Source: Microvirga sp052115485 (lineage in GTDB: Bacteria; Pseudomonadota; Alphaproteobacteria; Rhizobiales; Beijerinckiaceae). From it: 64,000 bases of DNA. Positions 28,240 to 36,341 of this stretch are shown here, in pieces. Both the position numbers and the translations under genes were made by a program. The notes below the pieces were generated by a model. It did not search any database. It saw only the letters and a program-made list of their open reading frames with translations, and was not told where the DNA came from. The DNA lies in NCBI RefSeq assembly GCF_052115485.1, contig NZ_JBFRGU010000003.1, positions 62,001 through 126,000 of the forward strand. Reading direction: 5' to 3'. How positions within the stretch are numbered: position 1 is the stretch's first letter; the number at the start of each line of letters is the position of its first letter.

Positions 28240-28914
28240 ATGTTCATCGTAAATCCCATGCCGAAGCAGATCTCTCAGGAGCTTGTCACGCTTCTCGAGA
28301 AGGTCGAAACCGCGACTGTCGGGCACTTCCTCCACTCAGGCTTTCTCGACCGCGAATTGCGCGCCGTATTGCCTGAGAAGCGTCTCGCCGGAACGGCGGT
28401 CACCGTGCGCCTGCCGCACGCGGACAGCACGATTCTGCACTACCTGACCAAGCTCGTCCGTCCGGGCGATATCGTGGTCGTGGATCGCTGCGGTGACGAC
28501 AAGCATGCCTGCTGGGGCGGCGTCGTCACGCACGCCATGAAGATCGCGGGTGTGAAGGCCGGCATCATCGATGGCCCCGCCACCGATTTCTCGGAGATTC
28601 GCAAGGTCGAGATGGGCATGTGGTGCCGCGGCCCCGCGCCGATCACCACCAAGATCCTTGGCCTCGAAGGTGCGATCAACGTTCCCGTGACCGTCGGCGG
28701 ACAGGTGATCGAGCCGGGCGATGCGATCCTTGCCGATGAGAGCGGCGTGATCGTTCTCAACCCTGCCGATGCCAAGGCTGTGGCCGAGCGCGCCATCGGC
28801 ATGCAGGAAGCCGAGATCAAGACACTCGAGCGTCTGCGCAACGGCGAGAAGCTGCCGGATCTGTCCGGTGCAACCCGCATCGTGGAAGAGAAACTCCTCC
28901 GCCGCGTCGCCTGA
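28240..28914 (+). CDS. RraA-like protein (4-hydroxy-4-methyl-2-oxoglutarate aldolase/RraA family)
   Basis: 224 residues with the RraA/HMG-aldolase fold: TVGHFLHSGFLDRELRAVLP (about 27-46), RLAGTAVTVRLPHADSTILH, GDIVVVDRCGDDKHACWGGV (about 81-100) and a conserved acidic-turn segment GIIDGPATDFSEI. Family members either act as Mg2+-dependent aldolases/decarboxylases on 2-oxo acids or inhibit RNase E; the former fits a catabolic operon. ATG 28240 follows TGAGGAG, which includes the nitrilase stop. The reaction in this pathway is unknown. Confidence 0.82.
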   Translation: MFIVNPMPKQISQELVTLLEKVETATVGHFLHSGFLDRELRAVLPEKRLAGTAVTVRLPHADSTILHYLTKLVRPGDIVVVDRCGDDKHACWGGVVTHAMKIAGVKAGIIDGPATDFSEIRKVEMGMWCRGPAPITTKILGLEGAINVPVTVGGQVIEPGDAILADESGVIVLNPADAKAVAERAIGMQEAEIKTLERLRNGEKLPDLSGATRIVEEKLLRRVA

Positions 28915-28961
28915 CGCGGTGGTTTCGAAGAAAAGCAGNATAATCCAGAGGGAATGATCAG

Positions 28962-30002
28962 ATGATGAAAATAAAGACCCTGCTTGGCGTGTCGGCGTTG
29001 GCTCTTGCCGCGTCGACGCCCGCTTTCGCCGAAACCGTCACGCTCGCCGCCTATAGCGGCATCTTTCAGGACCACTACGTGAAGGCCGTCGTAGAGCCCT
29101 TCATGAAGGCTCATCCGGATATCAAGGTCGAGTTCTACGGGATGCCGAACTCGGCCCAGATGCTCGGCACGCTCCGCGCGCAAAAGGCCGCGCCGCAGAT
29201 CGACGTCGTCATCATGGACGTCTCGGTGTCGAAGGCCGGTACGGACGAGGGATTGTTCGACAAGGTCGACGAGAGCGTCTCGAAAAATGTCGCCGACCTT
29301 TATCCGGCCGCTCGTGCAGAAGGCGTCAACGGCGTCGCGGTGACCTTCGACAATCTCGTGCTGCTCTACAACAAGGATCAGGTGAAGGCCGCTCCGACAT
29401 CGTGGAATGCCCTTTGGGACAAGCAATATGCGGGCAAGGTCGCTATTCCGGCGGTCCCCGATATCCAGGGCACGACGCTGACCATCATCACCAACAAGAT
29501 GGCGGGCGGCGACGATTACAAGAAGAGCGTTGAAGCCGGCATCAAGAGGCTCGGCGAACTTGCGCCGAATGTGCAGACCTGGGATCCGAAGCCGGACGTC
29601 TACGCGCCTATCGCCAACGGTCAGGCATCGCTCGGCATCGGCTGGAACGCCCGCGCGCAGGTTTACGCCAACAGCTCGGGCGGTAAGCTCGGTGTGGTGC
29701 TGCCGCAGGAAGGCAGTGGCTTCCAGATCAACACGATCAACCTGGTGAAGAATGCGCCGAGCAGCAAAGCGGCCAAGACCTTCATCGATTATGCGTTGAA
29801 ACCCGAGACGCAAGCCGCCTTCACCGAGGAAATGTTCTACGCTCCGACGAATGCGAAAGCGAAGATCTCGGAAGCCGCGCTCAACCGCACGGCAGCGGGC
29901 GCGATGGACAAAATGATCGCCATCGACTGGATTGCTGTCGCCGGCGTTCGCGATGCGATCACGGAGCAATGGCGCCGCCGCATCATTCCGCTCAGCCGAT
30001 AG
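28962..30002 (+). CDS. ABC transporter periplasmic binding protein (polyamine/opine type)
   Basis: 346 residues beginning with a Sec signal peptide (MMKIKTLLGVSALALAASTP, cleaved after AFA). The mature part is a type II binding protein of the extracellular solute-binding family 1: ETVTLAAYSGIFQDHYVKAV, AVTFDNLVLLYNKDQVKA, LGIGWNARAQVYAN. First gene of the transport set ahead of ATPase and two permeases. The similarity to PotD-like proteins suggests a nitrogenous or polyol ligand. An undetermined base lies just upstream at 28939. Confidence 0.88.
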   Translation: MMKIKTLLGVSALALAASTPAFAETVTLAAYSGIFQDHYVKAVVEPFMKAHPDIKVEFYGMPNSAQMLGTLRAQKAAPQIDVVIMDVSVSKAGTDEGLFDKVDESVSKNVADLYPAARAEGVNGVAVTFDNLVLLYNKDQVKAAPTSWNALWDKQYAGKVAIPAVPDIQGTTLTIITNKMAGGDDYKKSVEAGIKRLGELAPNVQTWDPKPDVYAPIANGQASLGIGWNARAQVYANSSGGKLGVVLPQEGSGFQINTINLVKNAPSSKAAKTFIDYALKPETQAAFTEEMFYAPTNAKAKISEAALNRTAAGAMDKMIAIDWIAVAGVRDAITEQWRRRIIPLSR

Positions 30003-30126
30003 GCCGATGCGGTTGCGTCGATGTCAAGGTCGGCGCAACCGCACTATTTCCTCTAAGCATGATCGCTCTCGCGCTTCCGGATCATGCCCCGAACTGTTGC
30101 AGCCGAAGGCTCGCACGGAGCACGCT

Positions 30127-31245
30127 ATGATGCATCAAAAAATCCACTCCGGGACTCCGACCGCCAACACCGACCGCGAAGTCCATCTGCGCCTCGAAGG
30201 GTTGACGAAGCGCTATGGCGATTCCGTGGCTGTCGCGGCTTTGGACCTTGCTGTGCCAAGAGGAGAACTTGTGGCTCTTCTGGGCCCGTCCGGTTGCGGC
30301 AAGACGACGACGCTTCGCATGATCGCAGGGCTCATCACGCCGAGCGACGGACGTATCATCGTCGGCAAGAGCGATATCACGTCGTCGCCGACCTACAAGC
30401 GCGATATGGGGCTGGTCTTTCAGAGCTATGCCTTGTTCCCACATATGACGGTTGCTAAGAACGTCGCGTTCGGTCTTGAAATGCGCTCCGTGCCGAAATC
30501 GGAAATCGAGAAGCGCGTAAAAGAAGCGCTCGCCATGGTGCGGCTGGAAGCGCTATCCGAGCGCAAACCGCGCGAACTGTCAGGCGGCCAGCAGCAGCGC
30601 GTGGCGCTTGCCCGTGCGCTTGTGATCCGTCCATCGATCCTGCTTCTTGACGAGCCGCTTTCGAATCTCGACGCGAAGTTACGCGACGAGATGCGGAACG
30701 AAATCCGCGACATTCAGCAAAGCCTCGGCATCACCGCCGTGTTCGTGACGCACGATCAGGTAGAAGCGCTCAGCATGTGCGACAAGGTCGTCGTGATGAA
30801 GGGCGGCAAGCTCGAACAGATCGGCTCGCCGGTCGATGTGTATGAGACGCCTGCGACGCCGTTCGTGGCCTCTTTTGTCGGCCGCACCAACCGTCTTGAA
30901 GGCGTCGCGCACGGCGACGGGACCGTCGTCATCGGAACATCGGTTTTGCGCGTGCCCAGTCGTCCCGGTGGCAATGTCGAGATCATGGTGCGCCCGCACC
31001 GCATCAAGCTCACTGACGCCAACGCTGCGCCGGAAGGTTCGGCGGAGAGGTTCAACCGGCTGGCAGGAACTCTCACGCGGGTGACCTTCGTTGGCGACTT
31101 GCTGCAATACCACGTGGATGTGGCGGGTGCTGAAGTCATCGTGGAAGCCGCGTCCGACAATGGCCGAGGCTTCTGGTCGGCCGGAGCTCCCGTCGCGCTC
31201 ACATGGCGCGTGGAAGATACGATGGTGTTCGGGAGGGGTGCATGA
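30127..31245 (+). CDS. ABC transporter ATP-binding protein (PotA-like)
   Basis: 372 residues. Nucleotide-binding domain with Walker A GPSGCGKTT, signature LSGGQQQR and Walker B ILLLDEPLSNLD, followed by a TOBE-type regulatory C-terminal domain (about 285-372) as in PotA/MalK proteins. It energises the importer formed with the two downstream permeases. Its stop overlaps the first permease start by four bases (ATGA at 31242-31245). Confidence 0.92.
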   Translation: MMHQKIHSGTPTANTDREVHLRLEGLTKRYGDSVAVAALDLAVPRGELVALLGPSGCGKTTTLRMIAGLITPSDGRIIVGKSDITSSPTYKRDMGLVFQSYALFPHMTVAKNVAFGLEMRSVPKSEIEKRVKEALAMVRLEALSERKPRELSGGQQQRVALARALVIRPSILLLDEPLSNLDAKLRDEMRNEIRDIQQSLGITAVFVTHDQVEALSMCDKVVVMKGGKLEQIGSPVDVYETPATPFVASFVGRTNRLEGVAHGDGTVVIGTSVLRVPSRPGGNVEIMVRPHRIKLTDANAAPEGSAERFNRLAGTLTRVTFVGDLLQYHVDVAGAEVIVEAASDNGRGFWSAGAPVALTWRVEDTMVFGRGA

Positions 31246-32126
31246 GTGCCGTCGTTGCCGTCCAACCCGCACCGGCGATGCCGGGTCTGGCTCTTGGCAG
31301 GGCCGGAACGGCCACGGCACTGCTTCTGCCCATCGCACTCATCAACGCCATCGGATTTCTTCTTCCCGTCCTCAACCTCTTGAGGATGTCGTTCAACGAA
31401 GCCCTGTCGGGCGGCGGTATTCGTGAGACTTTCACGCTCGCGAACTGGAGCGGCCTTTTCGGGGACTCGTTTTATCTCGAACTGATCGTCAATTCTGTCC
31501 TGGTGAGTCTCGGCATCACCTTTGCCACGTTGATCGTATCCTATCCGATCGCGCTCTACCTTCATCGCAGTTCGGGGCGTTGGCGCACGTTTCTGACGGT
31601 GCTCGTGATCTCGCCGCTGCTCACATCCGCCGTAGTACGCACCTATGGTTGGATCGCATTGCTTGCGGACCAAGGTCCTATCGTCAACGCTATCGCCGCA
31701 TTCGGCTTCACGCCGCCCCGCCTGATGTTCAACACCACCGGGGTCGTGATCGGTCTGACAGAAATCCTCATGCCTTATATGATCCTGTCGCTTCTCGCCG
31801 GATTCGGGCGTCTCGATCCCCGCGTGGAGGAGGCCGCGATGTCGCTCGGCGCGCCGCCGGGCAAGACCTTCTGGCGGGTCATTCTGCCGCTGACGCTTCC
31901 CGGCATCGCGCTTGGTTGCCTGCTCTGCTTCGTGCTGGCGGTGTCGTCTTTCATCACACCGAAACTCCTCGGGGGAGGGCGCGTCTTCCTGCTCGCCACG
32001 GAAATCTACGACCAGGCCATCGTCACGCTGAACTGGCCGCTCGCCGCGACACTTTCAATCCTCGTGCTCGTGATCTTCGGTGCTGCGCTTGCCGTCTATG
32101 CCCGCGTGTTGCGCGTGATCGAGTAG
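31242..32126 (+). CDS. ABC transporter permease 1 (PotB-like)
   Basis: 294 residues, about six transmembrane helices. The coupling motif is EEAAMSLGAPPGKTFWRVIL (about 197-216), typical of binding-protein-dependent permeases. The start is set by the ATGA overlap with the ATPase stop. It forms the membrane channel with the next gene. Confidence 0.9.
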   Translation: MSAVVAVQPAPAMPGLALGRAGTATALLLPIALINAIGFLLPVLNLLRMSFNEALSGGGIRETFTLANWSGLFGDSFYLELIVNSVLVSLGITFATLIVSYPIALYLHRSSGRWRTFLTVLVISPLLTSAVVRTYGWIALLADQGPIVNAIAAFGFTPPRLMFNTTGVVIGLTEILMPYMILSLLAGFGRLDPRVEEAAMSLGAPPGKTFWRVILPLTLPGIALGCLLCFVLAVSSFITPKLLGGGRVFLLATEIYDQAIVTLNWPLAATLSILVLVIFGAALAVYARVLRVIE

Positions 32127-32136
32127 GAACCCAACC

Positions 32137-32931
32137 ATGGATGCAAACACTACATCTCTCACTATGAAGGTTCTCGTCGCGGTCCTGTTCCTGTTTCTGC
32201 TCGCGCCCGTGATCCTGGTCGTGCCGATTTCGTTCAGCGGGGAGCAGATTCTCTCGTTCCCGCCTGCGAGCTGGTCCTTCCGCTGGTACGCGGCGCTTTT
32301 GAACAACACGGCGATGATCTCGGCTTTCTGGACGAGTCTTCTGCTGGGAGCCATCGTCACCGTTCTGTCGCTCGCAGCCGCGATCCCTGCCGCGTACGTG
32401 ATCGTGCGGATGCGGACGGCGGGGTCGGGCTTCCTCTATAATTTTTTCACCGCGCCGCTGCTGCTGCCGACCATCGTCCTCGGTCTCGCCATCCTCATCG
32501 TCTTCGCATCGATTGGATTTCTGGGCACCTTCACGGGGTTGGTGATCGGGCATCTCGTCATCACCATGCCCTATGCCTTGCGTGTTCTGGCGACGACGCT
32601 CGGCAATCTGCCACTCGCCTGCGAGGAGGCCGCCGCGACGCTTGGAGGTCGTCCAATCACGGTGTTTCGGCGCGTGACGCTTCCGATGATGGCGCCGGGC
32701 ATCGTCGCAGCGACGGCTTTGTGCTTCCTCGTCTCGTTCGACGAAGTCGTGATCACGCTGTTCCTGACCGGGCCGCGCCTGAGCACATTGCCGGTTCAAT
32801 TGTTCCACCACGTGGAAAGCCGCGCCGATCCATTGGTGGCGAGCGTATCGGTGCTCCTGATCTTCCTCACCCTCGCGGTGGTGATGATCGTCGACCGCAC
32901 GGTGGGCCTCTCGAAGACCTTCGTGAAGTAG
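32137..32931 (+). CDS. ABC transporter permease 2 (PotC-like)
   Basis: 264 residues, six predicted membrane helices, with the coupling loop CEEAAATLGGRPITVFRRVT (about 163-182). It follows the first permease by ten bases. It is the last gene of the nitrilase-RraA-importer operon; no clear terminator was found before the small reverse-strand gene. Confidence 0.9.
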   Translation: MDANTTSLTMKVLVAVLFLFLLAPVILVVPISFSGEQILSFPPASWSFRWYAALLNNTAMISAFWTSLLLGAIVTVLSLAAAIPAAYVIVRMRTAGSGFLYNFFTAPLLLPTIVLGLAILIVFASIGFLGTFTGLVIGHLVITMPYALRVLATTLGNLPLACEEAAATLGGRPITVFRRVTLPMMAPGIVAATALCFLVSFDEVVITLFLTGPRLSTLPVQLFHHVESRADPLVASVSVLLIFLTLAVVMIVDRTVGLSKTFVK

Positions 32932-33069
32932 TTGCTTAGGGCGGGCGGGAGTTCAGTCCGGGCCGTCTACAGCATGGGACCTGATTGTCAGTCCAATTGT
33001 TGCGGTCTCAAGGACGTCAGTCCTTTCGAACTGACTTGTTCTAGAAAGAGATCGATTCTGCCGAACCGA

Positions 33070-33315
33070 TCAGTTCATCGCGTTGGTCTGGGGGGCGCCC
33101 ATGCGTGCGGCTTCCGCAACCATCAAAAGGGCCTCGCCGAGTTCCCGAGCATGCTCAGGAGTCATCGCGACCGGCATCTGGTGGCGAATGCCTTGCCGGA
33201 ATTCATCCGGTGTTGCGGCCAATTCAATCACCATCATCGCATCGCGGCCGTCGAGCGTGCCAACGGAGAAGCTGGTGAGGGCGCCAACCGCGTCGAGATC
33301 CAGATCCAGGCTCAT
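33070..33315 (-). CDS. Small protein of unknown function
   Basis: 81 residues: MSLDLDLDAVGALTSFSVGT at the start, EHARELGEALLMVAEAARMG near the end. It has codon usage like the neighbouring genes and a plausible ATG. No recognised domain or membrane segment. It may be a stand-alone conserved small gene; I cannot assign a function. Confidence 0.6.
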   Translation of the reverse strand: MSLDLDLDAVGALTSFSVGTLDGRDAMMVIELAATPDEFRQGIRHQMPVAMTPEHARELGEALLMVAEAARMGAPQTNAMN

Positions 33316-33511
33316 TGCTTGTTATCCTATTTACGTAACGAGGCGAATTTAGCCGTGGCACCTGGTCTTGTCTGCTCTCTGCGCAGAGAGTGGATATTGT
33401 ATCTCTTTTAGGATCTCCATTATGCTGCCTTCATTTGACGTATTCGCCAAACTAAAAAGCGTGACATCGATATCGCTATATCTGAAAAGTAGATTTCATA
33501 AGCTTATAAAT

Positions 33512-34099
33512 TTAAGATTCTGAATTTTGATTCAGCTCTCTCGATGGAAATGGGGAGGTATTTTTTTGAAGTTGGGGCAAGAAATCCCAAATATCACGAT
33601 TCAATTGTTTCAATCCAGCAATCGTCTTGACCAATTCCTGCATTCGAGGAGCGTCCATGGCTCGACTCTCGCCAAGTGTCAGGCCACGCGGGGTTTCCTT
33701 GATCTTCATGGCATGAGTATGAGTGATGTCGCCGCGAGGGCCAACTTCGTACATGCAGTGATTGAATTCATTGCGGGTGCGCGTGTACTCGTTGAAACGC
33801 GTGATGAGGCGCTCAAGGGTCTTGGCCGCGTCCTTGTCCCTGAGCTTGGCCTTTGCCAGACGTTGAACGAGGTCGAGCCGCGCGCGTGTCGTGTTCAACG
33901 TTGCGAACACGATGGCGGCCGAAACTTCGTCCGTCTCGAGAAGCAACATGAGAACATAAATGAACATGCTCTCGTTGTTCGACCAGCTGAAGACGAGATT
34001 GCCGATCAACGCCAGAACCATCGTGCGGTGATCGGCCGTGTCGATCGCCGCCGCCTCGATGGCACCGAAGTCGGGCTTAGGGGGAAGCCGCGTTGGCAT
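33512..34099 (-). CDS. Hypothetical protein, helical, possibly membrane-associated
   Basis: 195 residues from MPTRLPPKPDFGAIEAAAID, preceded by GGAGGTGAC, an excellent ribosome binding site that fixes the start at 34099. A hydrophobic stretch (MVLALIGNLVFSWSNNESMF, YVLMLLLETDEVSAAIVFAT) is followed by a helical region (TTRARLDLVQRLAKAKLRDK, RLITRFNEYTRTRNEFNHCM). I do not recognise the family. Divergent from the gene at 34224. Confidence 0.68.
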   Translation of the reverse strand: MPTRLPPKPDFGAIEAAAIDTADHRTMVLALIGNLVFSWSNNESMFIYVLMLLLETDEVSAAIVFATLNTTRARLDLVQRLAKAKLRDKDAAKTLERLITRFNEYTRTRNEFNHCMYEVGPRGDITHTHAMKIKETPRGLTLGESRAMDAPRMQELVKTIAGLKQLNRDIWDFLPQLQKNTSPFPSRELNQNSES

Positions 34100-34223
34100 G
34101 TCACCTCCTGGATTGGCCATTCGGCATAGCTGAACGATCCGAACTCGCCTCGCCCACCGCAGATGGATATTATAGTTCCATCCATCTTGAAGGCGATGGC
34201 ACGACGGAATCCATGAGGCTGCC

Positions 34224-34682
34224 ATGCTGCAACTGTGGAAAGCGCGTCGCGGTCGGAAAGCAGCAGTCGCGGCGATTACTCCCTTCGTCGCGCGGACCCG
34301 CGTCAATTTTGGCGGCATTCCGGATAGCGCCTGGTGCGATGCTTACCTTGTCGGATTCCTCGCAATGCTGGCGACACTCCTCGCGCACGAAGTCGTCAGC
34401 GATATGCGATCCGATGCCCTCGGCTTGGTTCAGGCAGAGACATTGGCTGAGTTGAGCGGTCTACGGACCGCTCTTCTGGGCGAAGGGATTTTTACGTTGA
34501 GCCTTGATCGAGACGAGCAGTTTGAGGAAGGCTGCCAGATGGCCTCAGCTTTCTATTCTGCATTGCATAGCGTCGCCCCCGAGTTGCGCGCTTCAGACCC
34601 GGAAATTCTATCTCTGTGGCGGCAATATTTTGATGAGCATCTCGTCGTCATACCCGGAGCGCTTGATGGGGAAACTGCTTAA
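34224..34682 (+). CDS. Hypothetical protein
   Basis: 152 residues beginning MLQLWKARRGRKAAVAAITP, with DSAWCDAYLVGFLAMLATLL and QFEEGCQMASAFYSALHSVA. Mostly helical and soluble by appearance. It resembles uncharacterised proteins common in Hyphomicrobiales that I cannot name. No clear ribosome binding site; kept as a gene for its uninterrupted frame and composition. Confidence 0.6.
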   Translation: MLQLWKARRGRKAAVAAITPFVARTRVNFGGIPDSAWCDAYLVGFLAMLATLLAHEVVSDMRSDALGLVQAETLAELSGLRTALLGEGIFTLSLDRDEQFEEGCQMASAFYSALHSVAPELRASDPEILSLWRQYFDEHLVVIPGALDGETA

Positions 34683-35253
34683 GACGGGCGAGTTACCCCC
34701 TTTGCACGGCTGGACGGTTCACCGACTCTGGTATGTACTCTCCGCTCTTTCGCTCCAATCGATGAATCTATCCGGCGAAAGATATTGTAGTGCGAGTGTA
34801 GATCCCCACAGGGACATATTGGTCCCGCTCTTGGTGAGGTGGCGAGAGGCGAACTCCCTACTGCCAAAGCAGAGGGACGATACGAAGCTTCTCAAATTAT
34901 ATGGAATAAGAAAGTCTTTTCGGAGGCTCCCGTGCCCGCTGCAATGGGAGATACTGAGTCATTGCGCTGAAATGTACGCATTTCGATCACGAAAGAAGAC
35001 GGAGAAACTCTCTGAAGCAGTTTGATGCGGCTCCGGCCGGCGTCGAAAAAAATGCAAAGGAGGTGTTGCTATAGGTCTCTGGTTGCAAGCTCAAATTAGT
35101 CCCGGCGCGGATCACTCGGATTACATCTGAGGCACTCGATTTCGTTCCGGAAAATCCGTCAACCAACTTCGGCATCGTGAAGGCCTGTCGTCGCACACGT
35201 AGATGATGAGCGGCTACCGGCGGATCGTTGACCGAAAAGCAAGGAATACGGTC
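34683..35253. other. Gene-free stretch before the Asp-Asn-Ser repeat gene
   Basis: Several short frames exist but none has a persuasive start or product. The last part must hold the promoter of the repeat-protein gene. I see no repeat or RNA gene. Confidence 0.4.
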
Positions 35254-36255
35254 ATGGCTAACGAAAATAGCGGCAATATCGCGGCTGCCATCGCAGGTTT
35301 CGCATTCGTCGACAGCGCCAATGACGACAGCACCAACGACAGCAACAACGACAACAGCACCAACACGGATGTGAATGTCGAACTCGCCGATAGCTTTAAT
35401 GACAACAGTGACAATAGCGATAACAGCGATAACAGCGATAATAGTGACAACAGCGACAATAGCGATAACAGCGTCACCGATAGCTATAACGACAATAGTG
35501 ATAATAGTGACAACAGCGACAATAGCGTCGATGTTGCCTTGTCAGACGTGCTGAATGACAAGAGCGTCACGGACAGCTATAACGACAATAGCGATAACAG
35601 CGACAACAGTGATAACAGCGACAACAGTGTCAATACCACAGTCGACGTCGCGCTGACGGACGCTTTCAACGACAAGAGCGTGACCGACAGCTACAACGAC
35701 AACAGCGACAATAGTGACAACAGCGTCAACACAACAGTCGATGTCGCCTTGGACGATGCCTTCAACGATAAGAGCGTGAACGACAGCTACAATGACAGCA
35801 GCGATCATAGTGATCACAGCTTCAACCTGGACGTTGCAATCAGTGACTCGTTCAATACGAGCGATACCGATTGGCTCGATCTTGATGGCGTGGCTTTCGA
35901 TGCGATGACGATTTTGGAAAATGCGTTGAATGGTGACGGCAACGACAATGCATTCAGCATCAATCAGATCAGTGAGTTGACGGACAACGACTCGGTTACC
36001 TCGCCGACGCTTACGAGCAGCGCAGATTGGAGCCAGACGTCCGACCCCGTCGGTGGATGGGCCCAGGGGAGCCAGAACGAGAGCGGGAACTTCGGTTCCA
36101 ACAACGGCGACGACGGCACGGCCAATTCGAGTGCCAATGCGGCTGGTTCCTCCCATCTCGAGGCCTTTAACCAGAACATCTCTCTCGGCGCCAACATTCA
36201 ATACAACACGGTCGATCTGACAGTGGTCGGCGGAGATAGTTCAGGCGACGCATAA
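35254..36255 (+). CDS. Asp/Asn/Ser tandem-repeat protein next to a type I secretion system
   Basis: 333 residues, very acidic and without Cys. The core (about 45-200) repeats a roughly 45-residue module, approximately FNDKSVTDSYNDNS followed by DNS units and VNTTVDVAL, in at least four copies; runs of three-residue DNS units vary from two to eight. The N terminus (MANENSGNIAAAIAGFAF) and C terminus (SHLEAFNQNISLGANIQYNT, then VDLTVVGGD) are not repetitive. No Sec signal is seen. With the GDY-repeat protein and the type I exporter just downstream, I infer a secreted or cell-surface filament or matrix protein. Function is not known. Confidence 0.75.
   Translation: MANENSGNIAAAIAGFAFVDSANDDSTNDSNNDNSTNTDVNVELADSFNDNSDNSDNSDNSDNSDNSDNSDNSVTDSYNDNSDNSDNSDNSVDVALSDVLNDKSVTDSYNDNSDNSDNSDNSDNSVNTTVDVALTDAFNDKSVTDSYNDNSDNSDNSVNTTVDVALDDAFNDKSVNDSYNDSSDHSDHSFNLDVAISDSFNTSDTDWLDLDGVAFDAMTILENALNGDGNDNAFSINQISELTDNDSVTSPTLTSSADWSQTSDPVGGWAQGSQNESGNFGSNNGDDGTANSSANAAGSSHLEAFNQNISLGANIQYNTVDLTVVGGDSSGDA
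35397..35724 (+). repeat. Nine-base tandem repeats encoding Asp-Asn-Ser
   Basis: Units of GAYAAYAGY (for example GATAACAGC, GACAATAGT) recur in four blocks: about 35400-35474, 35489-35526, 35582-35626 and 35698-35725. Third-base variation between units suggests selection on the protein as well as repeat turnover. Copy number changes by slippage are likely. Confidence 0.88.
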
Positions 36256-36274
36256 GCTCCTGTCCGAAGAAGAG

Positions 36275-36300
36275 AGCCCGTGCAGCACGCTGCACGGGCT
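36275..36300 (+). terminator. Hairpin between the DNS-repeat gene and the GDY-repeat gene
   Basis: AGCCCGTGCAG and CTGCACGGGCT pair perfectly over 11 bp with a four-base loop. Only TTGAT follows, so it may terminate weakly or set the ratio between the two genes. Confidence 0.65.
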
Positions 36301-36341
36301 TGATCCCTGGCACGGTGTATCCGCGCTAACAGGAGTAAAAC

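Noticed and set aside
30045..30100. Further copy of the CATGATC hairpin element before the ABC ATPase gene
   Set aside because: Only GCATGATC and GGATCATGC are shared; the diagnostic core is absent.
34504..35025. Possible gene overlapping the hypothetical gene at 34224
   Set aside because: Starts inside another gene, lacks a binding site, and its residue composition is irregular.
35400..35530. CRISPR-like array in the repeat gene
   Set aside because: Units are nine bases without spacers of constant length and lie in one open frame.
35542..36201. Long reverse frames opposite the DNS-repeat gene
   Set aside because: They arise because the repeated codons have no stop on the complement; the composition (Val/Ile/Ala runs) is a by-product of the repeat.
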